Assembly (NCBI GenBank): GCA_900550935.1
Contig: URUD01000007.1
Span: 1-64,000 of the forward strand
Origin: an uncultured Roseburia sp.
Lineage (GTDB): Bacteria; Bacillota; Clostridia; Lachnospirales; Lachnospiraceae
Reading direction: 5' to 3'
Length of the DNA stretch: 64,000 nucleotides
In this document: piece after piece, positions 59,226 to 64,000 of the stretch
Layout: every line of letters begins with the position of its first letter
Numbering within the stretch: position 1 is the first letter of the stretch
Position numbers and translations under genes: made by a program
The notes under the pieces: generated by a model
What the model saw: only the letters and a program-made list of their open reading frames with translations
What the model was told of the DNA's origin: nothing
Databases searched by the model: none

Positions 59226-59254
59226 TTGACAAATAAAGGAAAAAATAATAAAAT
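59226..59254 (+). promoter_or_regulatory. Promoter of the metY/sulfur operon
   Basis: TTGACA (59226-59231), 17-nt spacer, TAAAAT (59249-59254). Confidence 0.8.
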
Positions 59255-59257
59255 CTA

Positions 59258-59280
59258 ATTCATATTAAACAGATAGGAAT
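59258..59280 (+). promoter_or_regulatory. Inverted repeat at the metY transcription start
   Basis: ATTCATAT (59258-59265), 7-nt spacer, ATAGGAAT (59273-59280): an inverted repeat with one mismatch, right at and after the expected start of transcription. The position suits a repressor. The GGAAT half resembles sites of the Rrf2-type sulfur repressor CymR, but this is a weak match by eye. Confidence 0.4.
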
Positions 59281-59308
59281 AATAAAGAATGAAAAGAGGT
59301 GGTGCAGG

Positions 59309-60556
59309 GTGAGGTTTAATACATCCTTACTGCACGGGGGAACAGGCAAAGGTTTTGGCGGAGACAGCCACACAGGAGCGACACTTCCTCCTATCTATTA
59401 CTCAAGCGCATTTGAACAGGAATCAGCCGAACGTTTAGAGCAGATCTTTCACAATAAGGCACCGGGATTTTCCTATACGAGGATCAACAATCCTACCATC
59501 GAGGCATTTGAAAAACGGATGACCATATTGGAAGGCGGTGTGGCAAGCGTGGCATGTGCCTCCGGAATGGCAGCACTGTTTAACGTATTTGCAGGACTGT
59601 TACAAAGTGGAGATGAGATCGTAGCAAGTGCCAGTTTATACGGCGGAAGCATCGACCTGTTCCGGGATCTGGAAGCATTTGGGATCACGACCCACTATGT
59701 GGAAAACAACCAGCTGCAGGAATTTATCGGAGCGACCAATGAACATACGAGGATCTACTTTGCAGAGACGATCGGGAATCCGGGACTGGATGTGACGGAT
59801 ATCAAAGCTCTGGCAGACACAGCACATGAGCAGGGAATCCCGCTTGTGATCGACAATACAGCGGCAACCGCATTTCTGGTAAAGCCACTTTCCCATGGAG
59901 CAGATATCGTGGTAAATTCCACCTCCAAGTACATCAATGGAAACAGTAATTCCATCAGCGGTGTGATCACAGACAGCGGAAAGTTCAAGTGGGATGTGAC
60001 GCGTTATCCTGGCATGAAAGAATATGCGAAGTTCGGACCGTTTGCATTCACAGCAAAATTAAGAAACAGCCTCTTTCGAAATACCGGGGCCTGTTTGTCT
60101 CCACAGAATGCTTTTTACAATATTATTGGCATGGAGACACTTGGACTTAGAATGGAGCGTGCCTGTAGCAATGCGCAGAAGCTTGCAGAGTACATAGCAG
60201 CCACTTATCCACAGATCAGGGTGAATTATCCGGGATTATCCGACAGTCCATGGAATGGGATTGCAAGAAAGCAGTTTAACGGATATTATGGAGGTATCTT
60301 AACGCTTCGGATGGGAAGCAGGGAAAAAGCATTTGGACTGATCAATGCGTTAAAACTTCCATTAAAAGTTTCCAACATCGGAGATACCAAAACACTTGTG
60401 ATACATCCGGAATCGACCATCAGTGCACACAGCACAGAAGAGCAGAAAAAGGCAGCGGGCGTCTTTACTGATCTTGTCCGGGTCAGTGTCGGAATTGAGG
60501 ATATCGAAGATCTGATCAGCGATTTTGAAGAAGCGATTTTAAGTCAGGAAGCGTAG
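59309..60556 (+). CDS. metY: O-acetylhomoserine sulfhydrylase
   Basis: 415 residues from GTG 59309, with AGAGGTGG upstream. PLP fold type I, Cys/Met metabolism family: PIYYSSAFEQESAERLEQIF, YTRINNPTIEAFEKRM, the glycine-rich CASGMAALFNVF and the PLP Lys in VVNSTSKYINGNSNSISG. It swaps the acetyl group of O-acetylhomoserine for sulfide or a protein thiocarboxylate to give homocysteine. It heads an operon with sulfite reductase, TusA, thioredoxin, a ThiS-like carrier, its activator and a JAMM protease, which points to the protein-bound sulfur route. Confidence 0.92.
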   Translation: MRFNTSLLHGGTGKGFGGDSHTGATLPPIYYSSAFEQESAERLEQIFHNKAPGFSYTRINNPTIEAFEKRMTILEGGVASVACASGMAALFNVFAGLLQSGDEIVASASLYGGSIDLFRDLEAFGITTHYVENNQLQEFIGATNEHTRIYFAETIGNPGLDVTDIKALADTAHEQGIPLVIDNTAATAFLVKPLSHGADIVVNSTSKYINGNSNSISGVITDSGKFKWDVTRYPGMKEYAKFGPFAFTAKLRNSLFRNTGACLSPQNAFYNIIGMETLGLRMERACSNAQKLAEYIAATYPQIRVNYPGLSDSPWNGIARKQFNGYYGGILTLRMGSREKAFGLINALKLPLKVSNIGDTKTLVIHPESTISAHSTEEQKKAAGVFTDLVRVSVGIEDIEDLISDFEEAILSQEA

Positions 60557-60586
60557 GGCAGACAAAAAACAGGAGGAATTGAGTGT

Positions 60587-61453
60587 ATGGCACAGGTTGA
60601 CTATGCAGCATTAAAAAAGGGCGGCTTTATGAGACAGAAGCAGAAAGGATATTTTTCACTCCGTATTCAGGTAGTAGGTGGTAACCTGACGGCAGAGAAT
60701 ATCAACGCAGTATCCGAAGTCGCAGAGCAGTACGGAAAGGGATATGTCCATATGACATCCAGGCAGGGTATTGAAATCCCGTTTATCCGCTTTGAAGATA
60801 TCGAGGAAGTCAAGGCAAAGCTTGCCGCAGGCGGTGTAAAACCGGGCGTATGCGGACCAAGAGTAAGAACCGTGACCGCATGTCAGGGATCTGAAATCTG
60901 TCCGAGTGGATGTATCGATACTTATACCCTGGCACAGGAACTTGATGAGCATTATTTTGGACGGGAACTGCCGCACAAATTCAAATTTGGTGTGACCGGA
61001 TGCCAGAATAACTGCTTAAAGGCAGAGGAAAATGATATCGGTATCAAGGGCGGCATGGAAGTGACCTGGGTGCAGGATAAATGTATCAACTGCGGTGTCT
61101 GTGAAAAGGCATGCCGCGAGGGCGCAATCAAATGTACCGGAACCGAAGTGACACTGGATGCAGATAAATGTACCTATTGCGGACGCTGCGTAAAATCCTG
61201 TCCAACCGATGCGTGGGAAGGAAACAGCGGATATCTGGTAAGTTTTGGAGGACTGTTTGGAAACAAGATCTACAAAGGAGAGCAGTTACTTCCGATCATC
61301 CATGACAAGGATACTTTATTCCGCGTAACGGATGCAGCCATTGACTATTTTGAAGAAAACGCAAATGCAGGAGAGCGTTTCCGTCTGACCTTACAGAGAC
61401 TCGGAGAGGACGCATTCCGTGAAAAGATCAAAGCAGCCTATGAGGAAAAATAA
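60587..61453 (+). CDS. Small siroheme sulfite reductase with 2x[4Fe-4S] ferredoxin insert
   Basis: 288 residues, a single chain about half the size of CysI. The N-terminal ferredoxin-like repeat includes GGFMRQKQKGYFSLRIQV and MTSRQGIEIPFI. The siroheme/4Fe-4S cysteines are in CQGSEICPSGC and GVTGCQNNCLKAEEND. Between them and the C-terminus lies a ferredoxin domain (CINCGVCEKACREGAI, CTYCGRCVKSCPTDAW). This resembles the AsrC / small dissimilatory-type-like group of anaerobes. It should reduce sulfite to sulfide with electrons from ferredoxin. Nitrite is a possible alternative substrate, but every neighbour handles sulfur. GGAGGAA precedes the start. Confidence 0.88.
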   Translation: MAQVDYAALKKGGFMRQKQKGYFSLRIQVVGGNLTAENINAVSEVAEQYGKGYVHMTSRQGIEIPFIRFEDIEEVKAKLAAGGVKPGVCGPRVRTVTACQGSEICPSGCIDTYTLAQELDEHYFGRELPHKFKFGVTGCQNNCLKAEENDIGIKGGMEVTWVQDKCINCGVCEKACREGAIKCTGTEVTLDADKCTYCGRCVKSCPTDAWEGNSGYLVSFGGLFGNKIYKGEQLLPIIHDKDTLFRVTDAAIDYFEENANAGERFRLTLQRLGEDAFREKIKAAYEEK

Positions 61454-61479
61454 AAACCAGGAAAAAAAGGAGGAACAGG

Positions 61480-61731
61480 ATGGAACTTGCAGGAATCCAG
61501 ATTGATGAAACCGTAGACATTACAGATAAAGTGTGCCCGTTGACTTTTGTAAAGGTAAAGGTAACCTTAGACGAGTTAGACGATGGAGAAGTCCTGGCAG
61601 TCCGTTTAAACGACGGAGAGCCGGTACAGAATGTTCCGAGAAGTGTAAAAGAAGAGGGACATCAGATCTTAAAATTACTGGACAATGAAGATGGCACTTA
61701 CGAACTGATCATTAAAAAAGTGGGGGACTAA
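61480..61731 (+). CDS. TusA-family sulfurtransferase
   Basis: 83 residues. The sulfur-carrying Cys19 lies in the family motif CPLTFVKVKVTLDEL; the rest follows the two-layer TusA fold and ends ELIIKKVGD. TusA-type proteins carry persulfide sulfur. In this operon it probably links the sulfite reductase or an imported sulfur source to the ThiS-like carrier. AAGGAGGAAC precedes the start; thioredoxin starts 2 nt after its stop. Confidence 0.88.
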   Translation: MELAGIQIDETVDITDKVCPLTFVKVKVTLDELDDGEVLAVRLNDGEPVQNVPRSVKEEGHQILKLLDNEDGTYELIIKKVGD

Positions 61732-61733
61732 GG

Positions 61734-62051
61734 ATGGCAGCAAGAATAGGAAAAGCAGATTTTGAAGAAAAAGTATTAAAGAGCAGTCTGCCGGTACTGG
61801 TTGATTTCTATTCCGACAGCTGCATCCCGTGCAAACAGATATCACCGATCCTGGGAGATATCGAGGACGAGCGTGAAGGAAGCCTTCAGGTATATAAGGT
61901 CAATGTCAATTATGACATGGATCTTGCCGGAGAATATGGCGTGATGGGTGTACCGGCATTACGATTGTTTGTGAATGGCGAGGTAGCCGGAGCACAGACC
62001 GGAGTGTTGAAAAAAGAAGAGTTAAACCAGTGGCTGGATGAAACACTGTGA
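61734..62051 (+). CDS. Thioredoxin-family protein with CIPC active site
   Basis: 105 residues with the full thioredoxin fold: VLVDFYSDSCIPCKQISP (Cys30, Cys33) and the cis-Pro in MGVPALRLF. The active site is CIPC, not the usual CGPC, and the preceding Trp is replaced by Ser, so it is likely a specialised reductant, perhaps for the TusA persulfide or the sulfite reductase system. It is inside the sulfur operon. Confidence 0.88.
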   Translation: MAARIGKADFEEKVLKSSLPVLVDFYSDSCIPCKQISPILGDIEDEREGSLQVYKVNVNYDMDLAGEYGVMGVPALRLFVNGEVAGAQTGVLKKEELNQWLDETL

Positions 62052-62080
62052 TCAAAACAGAGCAGAAAAAGGAGAAAAAG

Positions 62081-62302
62081 ATGGAGATTATTGTAGCAGG
62101 AAACAAAAAAGAAGTAGCAGATGGATTAAAACTGACCGAGTTATTTACGTTAGAGAATGTAGAGACTCCGGAGTACGTTACTGTTTCACTGAACGAGGAA
62201 TTTGTACCAAGTGATAAAGTGGCAGAGACCGTTTTAAAAGACGGAGACAATGTAGAGTTCTTGTATTTCATGGGAGGAGGCAGCTATGGCATTAACAGAT
62301 GA
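62081..62302 (+). CDS. ThiS/HcyS-like sulfur carrier protein with masked C-terminus
   Basis: 73 residues from ATG 62081 (AAAGGAG upstream). It has the ubiquitin-like beta-grasp fold of ThiS/MoaD: MEIIVAGNKKEVADGLKL, VSLNEEFVPSDK, LKDGDNVEFLYFMGGG. Carriers must end in Gly-Gly to be adenylated; here GGG is followed by SYGINR, so the C-terminus is masked and needs trimming. The JAMM protease at 63106 is the obvious trimming enzyme. The tail codons are the 17-nt overlap with the next gene, and the Gly codons are its ribosome site. Role: thiocarboxylate donor to MetY, as with HcyS of Wolinella. Thiamine genes are absent. Confidence 0.85.
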   Translation: MEIIVAGNKKEVADGLKLTELFTLENVETPEYVTVSLNEEFVPSDKVAETVLKDGDNVEFLYFMGGGSYGINR

Positions 62303-63095
62303 GCAGATTGAACGCTATTCCAGACACATTATCTTAAAGGAAGTTGGCGCAAAAGGTCAGAAAAAATTATTGAATGCAAAAGTGCTGATCATCGGAGCAG
62401 GTGGACTTGGAGCCCCGGCAGCAATGTACCTTGGTGCAGCAGGAGTCGGAACCATCGGTATCGTAGATGCAGATGAAGTCGATCTGTCCAACTTACAGAG
62501 ACAGATCATCCATGGCACCGCGGATGTGGGCAAGGCAAAAGTAAAATCTGCCCAGGAGACCATCCATGCGATGAACCCGGACGTCACGGTAAAAACCTAC
62601 CGTCAGTTTGTGACCAGTGAAAATATCATGGATCTGATCGCAGACTATGACTTCATCATTGACGGAACCGATAACTTCCCGGCGAAATTTTTGATCAATG
62701 ACGCCTGCGTTATGGCAAAGAAACCGTTCAGCCATGCAGGGATCATCCGTTTCAAAGGACAGCTGATGACGTATGTTCCGGGAGAAGGACCATGTTACCG
62801 CTGTGTATTTAAGAATCCGCCACCAAAGGATGCAGTTCCGACCTGTAAACAGGCAGGTGTCATCGGAGCAATGGGCGGTGTGATCGGAAGCCTTCAGGCA
62901 ATGGAAGCGATCAAATACATCTTAGGCGTTGGCAAACTGCTGACCGGATATCTTCTGACTTACGATGCGATCAATCAGGAGTTCCACAAAGTAAAACTGC
63001 CAAGCCACACAGAGGATTGCGCGGTATGTGGTACCCATCCGACCATCACGGAACTGATCGATTATGAACAGGCGGTCTGCACAGACGGCATCTAA
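62286..63095 (+). CDS. ThiF/MoeB/HcyF-like adenylyltransferase
   Basis: 269 residues. The E1-like ATP site is VLIIGAGGLGAPAAMYLGAAGVG, then DADEVDLSNLQRQIIH, DGTDNFPAKFLINDAC, and two Zn-binding pairs, CYRC and CAVC. It activates the C-terminal glycine of the carrier protein as acyl-adenylate for sulfur transfer. The start at 62286 lies inside the carrier gene, with GGAGG at 62276-62280. There is no rhodanese domain. Confidence 0.9.
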   Translation: MALTDEQIERYSRHIILKEVGAKGQKKLLNAKVLIIGAGGLGAPAAMYLGAAGVGTIGIVDADEVDLSNLQRQIIHGTADVGKAKVKSAQETIHAMNPDVTVKTYRQFVTSENIMDLIADYDFIIDGTDNFPAKFLINDACVMAKKPFSHAGIIRFKGQLMTYVPGEGPCYRCVFKNPPPKDAVPTCKQAGVIGAMGGVIGSLQAMEAIKYILGVGKLLTGYLLTYDAINQEFHKVKLPSHTEDCAVCGTHPTITELIDYEQAVCTDGI

Positions 63096-63105
63096 GGAGG
63101 CAGCC

Positions 63106-63519
63106 ATGCTTATTTTAAAACAGGAAGATTATCAGAAAATATTAGAGCATGCCAGAACGGGACTCCCGAATGAGGCATGTGGACTGTTAGGCGGCTATAC
63201 GAATGAGGATGGCAGCCAGGTCATCACAGACGTTTATCTGCTGCGCAACATGGACGAGAGCAGGGAGCACTTTTCCATGGACCCGAAGGAGCAGTTTGCG
63301 GCAGTGAAAGATATCCGCAGCAAGGGACGGGAACTGCTTGGAAACTTTCATTCCCACCCGGAATCACCATCCCGGCCATCCGAAGAGGACATCCGGCTTG
63401 CCTATGATTCGAAGATCCATTACCTGATTCTGTCCCTGATGGAAGAGGGCAATCCGGTCTTAAATTCTTTTCACATCGAAAAAGGTGCGGTAACCAAAGA
63501 AACTCTGGAAATTCAATAA
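63106..63519 (+). CDS. JAMM metalloprotease (Mov34/MPN, HcyD/Mec+-like)
   Basis: 137 residues from ATG 63106, with AAGGAGG upstream. The JAMM zinc motif is complete: Glu23 (LPNEACGLLGG), His82 and His84 (NFHSHPESPS), Ser92 and Asp95 (RPSEED), exactly H-x-H-x7-S-x2-D. Such proteases trim or release ubiquitin-like sulfur carriers: HcyD removes the tail of HcyS in Wolinella, Mec+ frees cysteine from CysO in Mycobacterium. Here it should cut after the carrier's Gly-Gly. It is the last gene of the operon. Confidence 0.9.
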   Translation: MLILKQEDYQKILEHARTGLPNEACGLLGGYTNEDGSQVITDVYLLRNMDESREHFSMDPKEQFAAVKDIRSKGRELLGNFHSHPESPSRPSEEDIRLAYDSKIHYLILSLMEEGNPVLNSFHIEKGAVTKETLEIQ

Positions 63520-63532
63520 AGATAAATGCAAA

Positions 63533-63584
63533 AAGGAGCTGCATGCAGCCGGAAACAACCGGTTTGTGCGCAGCTTCTTTTTTG
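63533..63584 (+). terminator. Terminator of the sulfur operon
   Basis: GAGCTGC pairs with GCAGCTTC, inner CCGG/CCGG, then TTTTTT. Flanking AAAAA on the left. Confidence 0.85.
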
Positions 63585-63599
63585 TTATCCATAAAAAAC

Positions 63600-63694
63600 T
63601 TTGACAATCAAAATAAAATGGTTGACAAAATTTGGAAGGTATCATATACTTTGAAAAGCAAATAATTTGACAATCAAAATATTTGAAAGGCAAA
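63600..63694 (+). promoter_or_regulatory. Four FabT-like boxes around the acpP promoter
   Basis: Each box is a 13-mer TTTGA-N3-(T/G)CAAA, the layout of the streptococcal FabT operator. Positions: 63600-63612 and 63666-63678 (both TTTGACAATCAAA), 63650-63662 (TTTGAAAAGCAAA) and 63682-63694 (TTTGAAAGGCAAA). The last three repeat every 16 bp. One lies upstream of the -35 and the others downstream of the -10. Confidence 0.7.
63622..63650 (+). promoter_or_regulatory. Promoter of the acpP-fab operon
   Basis: TTGACA (63622-63627), 17-nt spacer, TATACT (63645-63650). Confidence 0.85.
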
Positions 63695-63725
63695 TAATAA
63701 ACAAGGGAAAAGGAAGGTAATACTT

Positions 63726-63959
63726 ATGTTAGAAAAAATGAAACCAATGATCGCAGAGCAGTTAAACGTGGATGAGAGCGAGATCAAGGCAGAGTCCAAT
63801 TTCAAAGAGGATTTAGGGGCTGACTCCTTAGATTTATTTGAACTGGTCATGGCACTGGAAGAAGAGTTTGGTGTGGAGATCCCGTCCGAAGATTTAGAGA
63901 AGATCGCAACGGTCGCTGACGTAATGGATTATCTGAAGAGCAAAGGTGTGGAAGCATAA
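63726..63959 (+). CDS. acpP: Acyl carrier protein
   Basis: 77 residues, the usual length. The phosphopantetheine Ser lies in LGADSLDLFELVMALEEEF; helices are acidic, as expected. It carries growing acyl chains in fatty acid synthesis in the cytosol. GGAAGGTAATACTT precedes the start. It opens a fab operon (fabK-like gene overlaps its stop by 1 nt) under FabT-like boxes. Confidence 0.95.
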   Translation: MLEKMKPMIAEQLNVDESEIKAESNFKEDLGADSLDLFELVMALEEEFGVEIPSEDLEKIATVADVMDYLKSKGVEA

Positions 63960-64000
63960 TGCAGACAAGAATCAGTAAATTACTGAAAACAGAATATCCC
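63959..64000 (+). CDS. fabK: Enoyl-ACP reductase II (FabK), start only
   Basis: Only 14 codons are in the window: MQTRISKLLKTEYP. This matches the start of FabK/nitronate monooxygenase-like flavoproteins (KTRITELLxIDYPI in streptococci). The ATG shares one base with the acpP stop. Position after acpP is typical of Gram-positive fab operons. Confidence 0.7.
   Translation, partial: MQTRISKLLKTEYP

Noticed and set aside
59255..59308. SAM (S-box) riboswitch or T-box in front of metY
   Set aside because: The leader is only about 50 nt and AT-rich, with no stem-loop set or T-box sequence; too short for either class.
62081..63095. Thiamine ThiS/ThiF assignment
   Set aside because: No thiG, thiH, thiC or thiE nearby; partners are MetY, sulfite reductase, TusA and a JAMM protease, and the carrier has a tail after Gly-Gly.
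1..64000. CRISPR array, insertion sequence, prophage or toxin-antitoxin pair
   Set aside because: No regularly spaced repeats, transposase, integrase or phage structural genes were seen; only the KilA-N remnant and the tRNA 3'-end copy hint at past mobile elements.

Overview
The window comes from the chromosome of a motile, spore-forming gut Firmicute, most likely a Lachnospiraceae close to Roseburia/Agathobacter. This is inferred from SpoVT, a FliD-like protein behind a sigma-D-type promoter, two chemoreceptors, a Bce-type antibiotic-sensing module, a FabT/AcpP/FabK fatty-acid locus and many clostridial AGGAGG ribosome sites. No IS element, CRISPR array or complete prophage was seen. The only mobile-element traces are a decayed tRNA-Lys 3' end (about 214-240) and a broken KilA-N gene (42422-42823).

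Layout. 1-240: tRNA-Gln (partial), tRNA-Lys and a tRNA-like remnant. 396-5078: small membrane protein, an aldo/keto reductase pseudogene, an XRE regulator, a DUF438 hemerythrin/PAS protein and a histidine phosphatase. 5180-10963: DAHP synthase followed by a BceRSAB-like peptide-antibiotic sensing and transport module with a perfect operator. 10978-16322: tRNA-Gly, S66 peptidase, FliD-like protein, NfeD, patatin, 2-hydroxyacid dehydrogenase and a Zn-phospholipase-C-like protein. 16426-21115: radical SAM enzyme, LPG-synthase-type membrane protein (non-canonical start codon) and an LTA-synthase-like phosphoglycerol transferase, read here as an envelope-lipid cassette. 21166-24137: intact Fe-S aldo/keto reductase, HAD phosphatase, DUF3298 lipoprotein and SseB-like protein.

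24195-41456 is a glucuronide region bracketed by two paralogous chemoreceptors that end in c-di-GMP-binding PilZ domains. Inside are uxuA, an AraC regulator and uxuB. The two uxu genes share a roughly 40-bp upstream element. An AgrA/AgrC-like LytTR two-component pair follows, then a beta-glucuronidase with the NxK carboxylate-recognition motif, a membrane-anchored GH3 enzyme with inverted domain order and a GPH sugar symporter. A LytTR-type direct repeat lies just upstream of the glucuronidase promoter.

41457-48091: a methyltransferase with an unusual leader, the KilA-N remnant, then an enoate-reductase-like flavoenzyme, a cinnamoyl-esterase-like hydrolase and a second GPH symporter, divergent from an AraC regulator. 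This looks like a plant phenolic-ester or related uptake and reduction locus. 48196-54828: spoVT, the YhaO/YhaN-like DNA repair pair, penicillin-binding protein 1A and ROK glucokinase with a cre-like site in its promoter.

54886-63584 is a sulfur-assimilation island: FecBCD-type ABC transporter, siroheme synthase fusion, MetY, a minimal siroheme/ferredoxin sulfite reductase, TusA, thioredoxin, a ThiS-like sulfur carrier, its ThiF/MoeB-like activator and a JAMM protease. Together these match the protein-thiocarboxylate route to homocysteine known from Wolinella (HcyS/HcyF/HcyD/MetY). The carrier's diglycine is masked by a tail encoded in the overlap with the next gene. The window ends with acpP and the start of fabK behind four FabT-like boxes, three of them spaced exactly 16 bp apart.
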